DNA of 8,530 bases, taken from positions 1 to 8,530 of the forward strand of contig JAJYAX010000047.1 of the NCBI GenBank assembly GCA_021779275.1. The letters run 5' to 3'. The position numbers were made by a program, and so were the translations under genes. Each line of letters opens with the position of its first letter. Position 1 is the stretch's first letter. The DNA comes from Deltaproteobacteria bacterium. GTDB lineage: Bacteria > Desulfobacterota > Desulfobulbia > Desulfobulbales > Desulfocapsaceae. The notes below the pieces were generated by a model. It had not been told where the DNA came from. It searched no databases and saw only the letters and a program-made list of their open reading frames with translations. Shown piece by piece: positions 1 to 7,731 of this stretch.

Positions 1-2280
1 GAGGCCCCCTCCTATAACCCGGGTTTTTCCTATTCGGATGCGGGGACGGCGCATACCGTCTGGTTTCTGGATGTGGCCACCTTTATGAACCAATTAAAGG
101 CGGCCCGCAAACTTGATATCACGGGACTCGCCATTTACGAACTGGGATCGGAAGACCCGGCAATCTGGAAGGTTATCAGTCCTGAACCATTTGAAATTAA
201 TCAGGAAGTAATGCAGGATGCCGGAAAGCTCACCTCCAACGGCATAACGCAGATAGGGGTTGGAGAGTTTCTTACCATTGAGGATTCACGTTCGGAGGGT
301 TCCCGGAAAATCGGAGCGGATCCTTCAGGTAAGATTACAGAAACATATGAAAAATTTCCCAGTTATCTGACCGTGAGCCATCAGGGAAACGGGAAGGACG
401 TAGACGAGGTGGTCCTCAGTTTCGATGATGGCCCGGATCCGAAATGGACGCCCCTGATTCTCGATATCCTGAAAGCCAAGGGCGTCAAGGCTGCCTTTTT
501 CATGGTCGGCATGCAGATGGAGGATAACCCGGGGCTCGTCCGTCGTATTGTCAAGGAAGGGCATGAGGTGGGGGTCCATACCTATACCCACCCCAATCTG
601 GCTCTGGTCTCGGATGAACGTATCCGCCTGGAACTCAATGCCACCCAACGGCTTTTGGAGACCATTACCGGCCGTTCCACCATTCTTTTCCGGCCTCCCT
701 ACAATGCCGATTCGAGGCCTACCGCCCTGGAGGAGATTCTGCCCCTGGAAACCGTTCAGGATATGGGCTATGTAACCGTGGCTGAAGATATCGATCCGGA
801 AGACTGGGAAAAGCCCACCGCCGAGGTGATTCTGGAGCGTGTCAAACTCGGCCGCCAGCTCGGCGGCAACGTCATCCTGCTGCACGATGCCGGCGGCGAC
901 CGTTCCGAGACCGTTGCGGCGCTGCCGCGAATTATTGATTACCTCTATGATCGCGGGGATAAAATAGTATCGCTCGGCAAGCTCCTCGGTGAACCCCCGG
1001 AGGTCCTGATGCCGGTAGTAAAGAAGGATCAGAATCCGATAACCCGTCTGGTCAGCGGCAGCGGTTTTCGAGCCTTTCATTTTATTGAGACCTTTCTCTG
1101 GTCCTTTATGATTGTCGCAACCGTTCTGGTGGTCCTCAGGACACTTGTGGTCTCAGTGCTTGCCCTGCTGGAGCAGCGGCGAGCGTCACGATTACCCGAG
1201 TCGCATTTCACCCCTTCGTTAAGTATCCTGATCGCTGCCTATAACGAGGAAAAGGTCATCGCCAAAACACTGCAATCCGTTTTGAACACCACCTACCCCG
1301 GTGAAATTTCCGTCTGGGTTGTCGATGACGGCTCGGCGGATGAAACCTCCCGGGTCATCGATATGTTTGCAGCCAAAGACCCTCGGGTCCATCTGATCCG
1401 GCAGTCCAATCAAGGCAAGGCCCTGGCGCTCCGCAGAGGCCTGGAGGTCGTCCCGGATGACATAGTGGTCACACTGGATGCGGATACCCAGTTTCAGCCC
1501 GATACCCTCTTTAAACTGGTACAGCCTCTCGAGAATGACAGGGTGGCCGCCGTATCCGGACACGCCAAGGTTGGAAACCTGAGAAAATTCGTTGCCCGCT
1601 GTCAGTCTTTGGAATATATATGCGGGTTCAATCTTGATCGTCAGGCCTATCATTACCTCAACTGTATAACGGTGGTTCCCGGAGCCATAAGCGCGCTCAG
1701 AAAAAGCGCGGTCATGCAGGCAGGGGGCCTCAGTACCGATACCCTGGCTGAGGATACCGATCTGACATTATGTCTGCATCGGGAAGGCTTTCTGATCTCG
1801 TATGTTGCAGACGCCCTGGCCTTTACAGAGGCCCCCGAGACTATTGCGTCCCTTGCCAAACAACGCTTTCGCTGGGGGTTCGGGACCATTCAATGTCTCT
1901 GGAAGCACAGGGATATGGTCATGAATACGCATTTCAAGGCCTTGGGGTGTTTCAGCCTTCCCGGGATCTGGTTCTTTCAGGTCCTGCTGGTGGCGATAGC
2001 GCCGATGATTGATTTGCTGGTGATTTTCTCACTGCTGCTGGGCTGGAGCAGTCCGGCCCTTTATGCCTATTTTGCAGTTTTTCTGCTGATGGATATTATG
2101 CTGGCCGCCCTGGCCTGCCTGATGGAACATGAACCGATCCTGCAGTCCTGGCTGGCCGTGCCGATGCGTTTTGTCTACCGGCCGATGTTGAGCTGGGTCA
2201 TCTGGAAGTCGATGTTCAAGGCCGCGAAAGGGGTGCTGGTGAGCTGGGGAAAACTGGAACGGACCGCATCCGTGAACTGA
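1..2280 (+). CDS. GH18-CE4-GT2 fusion: exopolysaccharide synthase with deacetylase and glycosidase domains (5' partial)
   Basis: The frame is open from base 1, so the true start lies outside the window; the GTG at 73 is an internal codon. 759 codons are visible. Codons 1-60 match the C-terminal end of a GH18 barrel (VWFLD at 20-24, LGSEDPAIW at 48-56); the GH18 catalytic motif is off-window. After a linker, codons 138-330 form a NodB/CE4 deacetylase with all its motifs: SFDDGP (D142, D143), HTYTH (H193, H197 metal ligands), RPPY at 231-234 and LLHDAGG with H295. A hydrophobic stretch at 361-390 anchors it. A GT2 domain follows: DDGS (D442/D443), DAD (493-495), ED (584-585) and QRFRW (621-625), the signature of processive synthases such as NodC, PgaC and BcsA. 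Several further membrane segments lie at about 650-740. Inferred topology: glycosidase and deacetylase outside the inner membrane, synthase inside. The likely product is a partly deacetylated amino-sugar polymer, but the sugar and linkage cannot be read from sequence. Confidence 0.93.
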   Translation, partial: EAPSYNPGFSYSDAGTAHTVWFLDVATFMNQLKAARKLDITGLAIYELGSEDPAIWKVISPEPFEINQEVMQDAGKLTSNGITQIGVGEFLTIEDSRSEGSRKIGADPSGKITETYEKFPSYLTVSHQGNGKDVDEVVLSFDDGPDPKWTPLILDILKAKGVKAAFFMVGMQMEDNPGLVRRIVKEGHEVGVHTYTHPNLALVSDERIRLELNATQRLLETITGRSTILFRPPYNADSRPTALEEILPLETVQDMGYVTVAEDIDPEDWEKPTAEVILERVKLGRQLGGNVILLHDAGGDRSETVAALPRIIDYLYDRGDKIVSLGKLLGEPPEVLMPVVKKDQNPITRLVSGSGFRAFHFIETFLWSFMIVATVLVVLRTLVVSVLALLEQRRASRLPESHFTPSLSILIAAYNEEKVIAKTLQSVLNTTYPGEISVWVVDDGSADETSRVIDMFAAKDPRVHLIRQSNQGKALALRRGLEVVPDDIVVTLDADTQFQPDTLFKLVQPLENDRVAAVSGHAKVGNLRKFVARCQSLEYICGFNLDRQAYHYLNCITVVPGAISALRKSAVMQAGGLSTDTLAEDTDLTLCLHREGFLISYVADALAFTEAPETIASLAKQRFRWGFGTIQCLWKHRDMVMNTHFKALGCFSLPGIWFFQVLLVAIAPMIDLLVIFSLLLGWSSPALYAYFAVFLLMDIMLAALACLMEHEPILQSWLAVPMRFVYRPMLSWVIWKSMFKAAKGVLVSWGKLERTASVN

Positions 2281-2324
2281 TACCGGCCAGCTCCCAGACC
2301 GGCGGTGGAGAACCTTATTGCCTT

Positions 2325-2331
2325 GAAAAGG
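2325..2331 (+). promoter_or_regulatory. Ribosome binding site for the GH26 gene
   Basis: The purine-rich GAAAAGG lies 9 nt before the ATG at 2341. It favours that ATG over the in-frame GTG at 2305, which would add 12 charged/polar residues ahead of the signal peptide. Confidence 0.55.
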
Positions 2332-2340
2332 CACGACATT

Positions 2341-3453
2341 ATGAAAACAAAAAATTCTTACGTCTCCTCGTCGGCCCTGCTGCTGTTGTTTGCCGGGTTT
2401 CTGGTCTTCTTTCCGGCAATTCTGCCGGCCGCCGGCCATCCGGGGGAGACGAACCAGAAATTGGCTGTCCCGGAAATAGGCGCCTACACGGGGGCCTATG
2501 TGGATTTTGGTGACGGTGAAGATGATGTGACCTTGGAGTCCCTGGAAAAATTTGAAAAGATGGTCGGCAAACACCAGGCCATTATCGCCTTCGGCAACTT
2601 TTGGGGAGAGCAGAAATTCGCCTTGAAAAGCGCCCAGATTGTAAGCCGTTATGGCGCTATCCCTCTCATTTTCTGGTCGCCGTGGGATAAACCCTATGCT
2701 GAAGGCATGATTCCCGGCCGTTTCAATCTCTATAATATCCTGAGCGGGATGTGGGACGCCTATATCGATAAATGGGCGGAGGATGCGAGGGATTTCGGCA
2801 AGCCCTTGCTGGTTGCCTGGGGGATTGAGATGAATGGAACCTGGTTCCCATGGTCGGGATATTACTACGGCGGAGGCCAAAAGGACCTGATCAACAACCC
2901 TTCCGAACCGCTGGGGCCAAAGATTTACAAAGCGGCCTATCGATATGTGGTGGATCGTGTGCGCGCCAAAGGGGCCAAAAATATCAGCTGGGTCTTCCAT
3001 GTGAACAACCATTCCTTTCCGGCGGATAAAAGCTGGAATCGTTACGCTGCCTATTATCCCGGGTCAAACTATGTCGACTGGCTCGGACTCAGTGTCTATG
3101 GAAAGTTATCAAAATCCATGAACTGGAGTTCTTTTTATGATGTCTTTCATCTTGCCTATGAAGAGATCAACAAGATCGATCCAACCAAACCGGTCATGGT
3201 TGCCGAGTGGGGGGTCGGTGAATATCCGCGGGACGGCAACAAGGCGGAATGGTTTGAAAAATCATTTCGTGAGTATCAAGAGAACTTTTCTCACATCAAG
3301 GCGGCGGTTTACTGGCATGAGCGCTGGCAGAATCCGGACGAATCGTACAGCAACCTCCGGGTAAATTCATCCCCGGAAGCGCTTACCGCCTACCGTCAGG
3401 GAGTTCAGGACCCGTACTGGATCAGCCGCCCCCGCTTTCGCATGGGGAAATAA
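2341..3453 (+). CDS. Secreted GH26-family glycoside hydrolase
   Basis: 370 residues from the ATG at 2341. The N-terminus is a signal peptide: a short basic region, a hydrophobic core at about 12-28 and a likely signal peptidase I site near LPAA-G (28-32). There is no lipobox Cys. The mature part reads as one GH26 (beta/alpha)8 barrel. GIEMNGTWFPWSG carries the predicted acid/base E163. ISWVFHVN and YYPGSNYVDWLGLSVYG match the conserved strands before the nucleophile. VMVAEWGVGE carries the predicted nucleophile E289. Known GH26 members cleave beta-mannans, mixed-linkage beta-glucans or beta-1,3-xylans; the substrate here is not determinable. The gene starts 60 nt after the synthase fusion on the same strand, so it is probably co-transcribed and may trim or release the polymer, or act on a partner glycan. 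A longer product from GTG 2305 is less likely. Confidence 0.88.
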   Translation: MKTKNSYVSSSALLLLFAGFLVFFPAILPAAGHPGETNQKLAVPEIGAYTGAYVDFGDGEDDVTLESLEKFEKMVGKHQAIIAFGNFWGEQKFALKSAQIVSRYGAIPLIFWSPWDKPYAEGMIPGRFNLYNILSGMWDAYIDKWAEDARDFGKPLLVAWGIEMNGTWFPWSGYYYGGGQKDLINNPSEPLGPKIYKAAYRYVVDRVRAKGAKNISWVFHVNNHSFPADKSWNRYAAYYPGSNYVDWLGLSVYGKLSKSMNWSSFYDVFHLAYEEINKIDPTKPVMVAEWGVGEYPRDGNKAEWFEKSFREYQENFSHIKAAVYWHERWQNPDESYSNLRVNSSPEALTAYRQGVQDPYWISRPRFRMGK

Positions 3454-3465
3454 GCCCTGCGCCGG
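3454..3465 (+). repeat. 12-bp direct repeat, copy 1
   Basis: GCCCTGCGCCGG directly after the GH26 stop codon; identical to 3556-3567, with a period of 102 bp. Function unknown. Confidence 0.6.
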
Positions 3466-3555
3466 CGTGCTGCTGACTGAGAAAGGAGCTCGAATCGTAG
3501 GCCCGATCTCTTTGGGGAAGTTGAACAGGTATCTTTTTAACTCAAACAGCTGATC

Positions 3556-3567
3556 GCCCTGCGCCGG
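3556..3567 (+). repeat. 12-bp direct repeat, copy 2
   Basis: GCCCTGCGCCGG, 17 bp before the proposed letA start; identical to 3454-3465. Function unknown. Confidence 0.6.
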
Positions 3568-3584
3568 TCACTATCCAGTCTGCC

Positions 3585-4916
3585 GTGGACCACACACCCT
3601 CCGACCTTCGTCTCCTCCTCGCATGTCCGGGATGTGATCTCCTGATGCCCAGGATGACGGCCGGAGAAGGGGATGCCCTCACCTGTCCCCGGTGCGGCGC
3701 CACACTGCACAGGTATAAAAAAGACTCGATCAACAGGACGGCCGCCCATTGTCTGACCGGCCTGTTTCTCTACTTTCCGGCAATGTTTCTTCCTTTGATG
3801 ACCTTTCAGGTCCGGGGGTTGTCCGAGACGGCCAATATCATCCAATCGATCATCACTTATTACCGGCAGGAATATTTTTTGGTGACCCTGATGGTCTTCT
3901 TTTCCGCGGTCCTTTTCCCTTTTCTGAAACTCTCACTCGGTCTCATCGTTGCAATATTGATCAAGATGCGGAGGTTTCCCGCCCTTCTGCCGCGTCTTTT
4001 CCGATTCTATATCCATCTTGAAGACTGGGCCATGGTCGATGTCTATCTGCTGGGGATCATGGTAACTGTGATCAAGATGTATTACACGGCCGATATCAGC
4101 TACGGCCGTGGTTTCTATTGTTTCACCGCCCTGGTCCTGGCCACGATGGGAACAACCGACGTTCTTGATAAAAGGCTTTTCTGGGATGTAATGGAACGGC
4201 ATGGAGAAGAGAGTGCGCCGGATACTGACGATGCCGAAATCTCGAAGTGCGGTGCTGAGACGATGACGGCCATGGAGGCAGGCCTTATCTCCTGCCATAT
4301 CTGCCACAGGCTGACAGTCCGGCCTGAATCCGGCCGTGACAGTTCTCTCTGCTGCCCCCTCTGCGGGGCAAGACTCCACAGCCGAAAACCCGACAGCATC
4401 GCCCGGACATGGGCCCTGATGCTGACAGCCGGGCTGTTATTTGTACCGGCCAACTTCCTGCCGATTATGCGGGTGGATTATCTGGGACGGCCCGATGCCT
4501 CCACCATCATAGACGGTATTCTGCATTTTTTCAGAGATGGTTCCTATGCCGTTGGCCTGATTATCCTGTCCGCCAGCATTCTTGTCCCTCTCTTTAAGAT
4601 CTCGGGCCTTCTGATTATCCTGCTGACGATTAGATTCAAACGGGGTATCTTTCTTCAACAGCAGGCAAAAATGTTCCGCTTTATTGAATTTATAGGTCGA
4701 TGGTCGATGCTGGATATCTTTGTTATTGCGATCCTGAGTGTTCTTGTGCGCTTTGGTTTTTTCTCCTCCATTCAGGCCGCACCGGCTGCCACCTACTTCT
4801 GTATGGTCGTGATAACAACCATGCTTGCAGCCCATACCTTTGATCCGCGCCTGCTGTGGGACAACTGCCGTGAAAACGACCCTGAGCTCCGGAAAGCGTC
4901 AGCAAAAAACCCTTAA
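3585..4916 (+). CDS. letA: LetA/PqiA-family inner-membrane protein (lipid transport)
   Basis: 443 residues, close to E. coli LetA/YebS and PqiA. The protein is two tandem PqiA halves. Each begins with a zinc ribbon of two CxxC pairs: C14/C17 with C34/C37, and C237/C240 with C257/C260, so both are intact. Each ribbon is followed by about four hydrophobic helices (first half roughly 55-75, 97-125, 148-167, 175-195; the second half repeats the pattern). In E. coli, LetA sits in the inner membrane and works with the MCE protein LetB to move lipids across the periplasm. letB starts 18 nt downstream, so an operon is near certain. The GTG start is the only common start codon after the in-frame stop at 3522-3524. 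The next in-frame ATG (3645) would delete the first CxxC. No Shine-Dalgarno sequence precedes the GTG, so the exact start is the weak point. Naming it letA rather than pqiA rests on the seven-MCE partner and the absence of pqiC. Confidence 0.92.
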   Translation: MDHTPSDLRLLLACPGCDLLMPRMTAGEGDALTCPRCGATLHRYKKDSINRTAAHCLTGLFLYFPAMFLPLMTFQVRGLSETANIIQSIITYYRQEYFLVTLMVFFSAVLFPFLKLSLGLIVAILIKMRRFPALLPRLFRFYIHLEDWAMVDVYLLGIMVTVIKMYYTADISYGRGFYCFTALVLATMGTTDVLDKRLFWDVMERHGEESAPDTDDAEISKCGAETMTAMEAGLISCHICHRLTVRPESGRDSSLCCPLCGARLHSRKPDSIARTWALMLTAGLLFVPANFLPIMRVDYLGRPDASTIIDGILHFFRDGSYAVGLIILSASILVPLFKISGLLIILLTIRFKRGIFLQQQAKMFRFIEFIGRWSMLDIFVIAILSVLVRFGFFSSIQAAPAATYFCMVVITTMLAAHTFDPRLLWDNCRENDPELRKASAKNP

Positions 4917-4934
4917 AAATCCTTTGAGGAATAT

Positions 4935-7637
4935 ATGGACAACACGCCCATTGTGCATAAGAGACACGGCATATCACCGATATGGACGCTTCCCGTCATA
5001 GCACTGCTGATCTGCGGGTGGATTCTTTTTCGAAGTTTCCAGAATGCAGGCATTGATATCACGATCTATTTTGAGGATGCAAGCGGTATTACCCCCGGTA
5101 AAACCCAGGTCGTCTTCAAAGGCATTCCCGTCGGAATCGTCAAGGCCGTTGAGCCGGACCTGGATAAACATAGAATCCGCACTATCTTGAAGATGGATAA
5201 AGGGATGGGGAAATATCTGGTTGAAGATACCGCCTTCTGGGTTGTTCGCCCGGAGCTTTCAGCCGCCAGAATTTACGGCCTTGAGACCATCCTTTCCGGG
5301 AGCTATATCGGTATCCAGGCCGGGGTCTCATCGGTACAGTCCACGGAATTTACCGGTCTGTCGAACCCGCCGCCGGTCCCGGAAGAGGCGCCCGGCCTGC
5401 ACCTGTTTCTTAAGGCGGACGCCCTTCGTTCCATACAGGTCGGTTCAGGCGTGTACTACCGCAATATCCGCATCGGTTCGGTGCAGACATACAACCTGGA
5501 AGGAAAGGATGATGTCCTGATAAACGTCTACATCGAACCTGCCTTCAGCTATCTGGTGCGGGAGGGAAGCCGTTTCAGCAATGTCAGCGGCGTCAGTCTC
5601 TCAGGAAAACTCACGGACATCAAGGTCCATCTCGAATCGCTGGCTTCCCTGCTCATGGGCGGCATAGTTCTCGATACTCCGGAGCCCGTCAACGGGACCC
5701 CCCCGGCAAAAAACAGCCAGGTGTTCATGCTCTATAAGGATACCGAGGCAGCCCAGTTTGTCCTGCCCATGACGCTGAAACTCGCTTCAGGCACCGGGAT
5801 CCAAGAAGGCGTCACGAAGGTGATATACCGTGGACTGGATGCCGGTTTTGTCGACAAAATTGAATTTAACGGCGATACCGGCAACACGGTAACAGCCCAT
5901 ATCCTTCTGGACCAGCGGGCGGAACGTATTCTCAGACAAGGAACGAAATTCTGGGTCAGCGGTCCGGAAATCGGCCTGGACGGCATAAAGAACCTCGGCA
6001 CCATACTGAATGGCCCTTTTATCACCTTTGACCCTGGAGAAGGGCCTTTTCAGGACAATTTCGAGATCCTGTCCGTTCCCCCGGCTCAGGTTCCCCTCCG
6101 GCCCGGAACGGCCTATGTCCTGACACCGGAAAATACCGGCTCCCTTGCCGTCGGAGCTCCGGTCGTTTATAAAGGCGTCCAGGCGGGGGAGGTGGTCAGT
6201 GTTGACGTGGTTAAAAACAATCTCCAGATAAAGATCTTCATCTATCAGCCGTATGAACAGTATCTTCAGCAAAACTCCGTTTTTTACAACAGCGGAGGAA
6301 TAAAAATGGACGCCGGCCTTTTTTCCGGGGTAAAGGTCGATACCGGCTCTCTCGCCTCGGTCTTCCGCGGCGGTGTTTCCTTTATCACCCCGGACTCTGG
6401 CAAAAAAGGGGCGCTCCCGGCAAAAAAAGGACAGAAATTCACCCTCTACAACAGTTTTAATGATGCTGTCCGGACCACCCCTTCCCTGCAGCCGCAGGGG
6501 TACTCCTTCCAGATCAAGGCGGAGAATCTCGGCCCGTACAAGGTCGGCTCCCCGATCCTTTTTAAAAAGGTCACCGTCGGTGAGATCGTCGGCTTCCATT
6601 TCTCGGGAAAGGAGAAGGATGTCCTGATCGACTGTTTTATCAAACATCCCTACGATGACATGGTCTCCAGCGGTTCGCGATTTTTTGACCTGAGCGGTCT
6701 GCGTATAGAGGGGAGTCTCTCCGGGGTGACCATGCAGACGGGCTCCCTGGAATCCATCATTTCGGCCGGCATAGGCTTTATCACGCCGCCGGATGGCAAA
6801 CGGCCGGCGGTCAATGCGATTTATCCCTTGTTCAAGGACGAAGACGCGGCCCGGACAGCGGATGACCTGAAACTGACCATCCGTTTCGCCGAGGCCGGCG
6901 AGCTGAAAACCGGCGCCCCGGTCAAATATAAGGGAATCACCATCGGCAAGGTAACCGAGACACATTTTGCCGAGGATCTCAGCACCATTATTGTCGATGT
7001 TGTTGTGCGAAAAAATATGACCGCCCTGTTTCGAAAATCGACCCGGATCTGGCTGGTGACTCCCTCCTTCAATCTCTCCGGCATCAAGAATCTGGATACC
7101 CTTACCTCCGGACCGTATATTACTCTGGCCCCCGGAGAGGGGCCGGTCGCCCGGGAATTCATCGCCTCCAAGGGGGAACCGGAGATTACCCTCCCGCGGC
7201 AGGGGCTGAATCTGGTTTTAATCAGCAAGCGCCTGGGTTCTCTGAAGATCCACTCCCCTGTTTATTATCGGCAGATCAAGGTCGGCGAGGTCACCGGATT
7301 CACGCTGTCCGAATCCTTCCAGCAGGTCCTGATCAATGTTAACATTGCCGCCCCCTATGCCCCGATCATCAGGGAATACACCCGCTTCTGGAATGTCAGC
7401 GGCGCCAGGATCGAGGGAGGGCTCTTCTCCGGGGTCTCTGTTTCCACCGATTCCGTTGAGGCCATCGTTGCCGGAGGTATAGCCCTGGCCACCCCCGGTA
7501 ATGAAGAGATGGGAGGGAAGGTCGAGCAGGGGCACGGCTTCGAGCTGTATGAGAAGGCGGAGCCCTGCTGGCTGGACTGGCAACCCCAGCTGACGCTTGT
7601 TAAGGAAGATCAAACGGTGACTTCCTCCTCCCGTTGA
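4935..7637 (+). CDS. letB: LetB-type protein with seven MCE domains (periplasmic lipid tunnel)
   Basis: 900 residues; E. coli LetB/YebT is 877 with seven MCE domains, while PqiB has three. The ATG at 4935 has GAGGA 4 nt upstream. One N-terminal membrane helix (about 16-32) precedes seven MCE domains at roughly 40-135, 154-250, 263-370, 391-489, 501-618, 631-737 and 758-855, then a tail of about 45 residues. Each domain shows the MCE core of a G-x-x-V-x-Y/F-K/R-x-I/V-x-V/I-G strand. Two C-terminal types are visible. Type A ends like FWVSGPEIGLDGIKNL then GPFITFDPG (domains 1, 3, 6). Type B ends like FWNVSGARIEGGLFSGV then an ATP- or ITP-like turn (domains 2, 4, 5, 7). By analogy, hexameric rings stack into a hydrophobic tunnel from the inner to the outer membrane, with LetA at its base. 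The reading frame is intact throughout. Confidence 0.95.
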   Translation: MDNTPIVHKRHGISPIWTLPVIALLICGWILFRSFQNAGIDITIYFEDASGITPGKTQVVFKGIPVGIVKAVEPDLDKHRIRTILKMDKGMGKYLVEDTAFWVVRPELSAARIYGLETILSGSYIGIQAGVSSVQSTEFTGLSNPPPVPEEAPGLHLFLKADALRSIQVGSGVYYRNIRIGSVQTYNLEGKDDVLINVYIEPAFSYLVREGSRFSNVSGVSLSGKLTDIKVHLESLASLLMGGIVLDTPEPVNGTPPAKNSQVFMLYKDTEAAQFVLPMTLKLASGTGIQEGVTKVIYRGLDAGFVDKIEFNGDTGNTVTAHILLDQRAERILRQGTKFWVSGPEIGLDGIKNLGTILNGPFITFDPGEGPFQDNFEILSVPPAQVPLRPGTAYVLTPENTGSLAVGAPVVYKGVQAGEVVSVDVVKNNLQIKIFIYQPYEQYLQQNSVFYNSGGIKMDAGLFSGVKVDTGSLASVFRGGVSFITPDSGKKGALPAKKGQKFTLYNSFNDAVRTTPSLQPQGYSFQIKAENLGPYKVGSPILFKKVTVGEIVGFHFSGKEKDVLIDCFIKHPYDDMVSSGSRFFDLSGLRIEGSLSGVTMQTGSLESIISAGIGFITPPDGKRPAVNAIYPLFKDEDAARTADDLKLTIRFAEAGELKTGAPVKYKGITIGKVTETHFAEDLSTIIVDVVVRKNMTALFRKSTRIWLVTPSFNLSGIKNLDTLTSGPYITLAPGEGPVAREFIASKGEPEITLPRQGLNLVLISKRLGSLKIHSPVYYRQIKVGEVTGFTLSESFQQVLINVNIAAPYAPIIREYTRFWNVSGARIEGGLFSGVSVSTDSVEAIVAGGIALATPGNEEMGGKVEQGHGFELYEKAEPCWLDWQPQLTLVKEDQTVTSSSR

Positions 7638-7731
7638 CAAGCAGAGGTAAAGGCAATACCAGTAATCTACTGGCCGTGGTGGCAGCGCAGCACCTGTCTG
7701 CCGGGATGTTGAGCCTTTTAAAAGGGATACT
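7638..7731 (+). other. Spacer between letB and the HsdR-N-like gene
   Basis: 94 nt with a short hairpin, CCAGTA-ATC-TACTGG (7659-7673), that is not followed by a T run and so is a poor terminator candidate. A 12-bp palindrome near its 3' end is listed separately. No promoter was recognised. Confidence 0.45.
7714..7727 (+). promoter_or_regulatory. Palindrome overlapping the ribosome binding site of the HsdR-N-like gene
   Basis: CCTTTTAAAAGG (7714-7725) is a perfect 12-bp palindrome. Its right arm is part of AAAGGGA (7721-7727), the Shine-Dalgarno sequence 4 nt before the ATG at 7732. The ribosome site supports that start; a regulatory role for the palindrome is only a possibility. Confidence 0.4.

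Larger units (their letters stand above)
3454..3584 (+). other. Intergenic spacer with 12-bp direct repeats and an orphan Shine-Dalgarno-like site
   Basis: 131 nt between the GH26 gene and letA. It holds two exact copies of GCCCTGCGCCGG (3454-3465 and 3556-3567). An AAGGAG at 3483-3488 has no ATG, GTG or TTG at a usable distance. No convincing -35/-10 pair and no hairpin followed by a T run were found. It may contain the letAB promoter. Confidence 0.5.

Noticed and set aside
73..75. GTG at 73 as the start of the first gene
   Set aside because: The frame stays open to base 1, and the residues before it (VWFLD) belong to the GH18 domain.
2305..2340. Longer GH26 start at GTG 2305
   Set aside because: It would put 12 extra residues before a classic signal peptide, and the ribosome site fits the ATG at 2341 better.
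2029..3012. Open frame of 327 codons on the minus strand across the synthase/GH26 junction
   Set aside because: It overlaps the ends of two confident plus-strand genes, and its translation is low-complexity and Gln/Gly/His-rich, with no domain signal.
3531..3540. ATCTTTTTAA as a terminator after the GH26 gene
   Set aside because: The T run is short and no stable stem was found just before it.
5787..6965. Open frame of 392 codons on the minus strand inside letB
   Set aside because: It lies wholly opposite an intact, strongly conserved MCE gene. Its translation shows no recognisable domain and no ribosome site was seen; it is a by-product of GC-biased codon use.
3585..7637. A pqiABC operon
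   Set aside because: The MCE protein has seven domains instead of three, and no PqiC-like lipoprotein gene follows, so a LetAB-type pair fits better.
7659..7673. CCAGTA-ATC-TACTGG hairpin as a terminator of letAB
   Set aside because: The stem is only 6 bp and is followed by CCGTGG rather than a T run.
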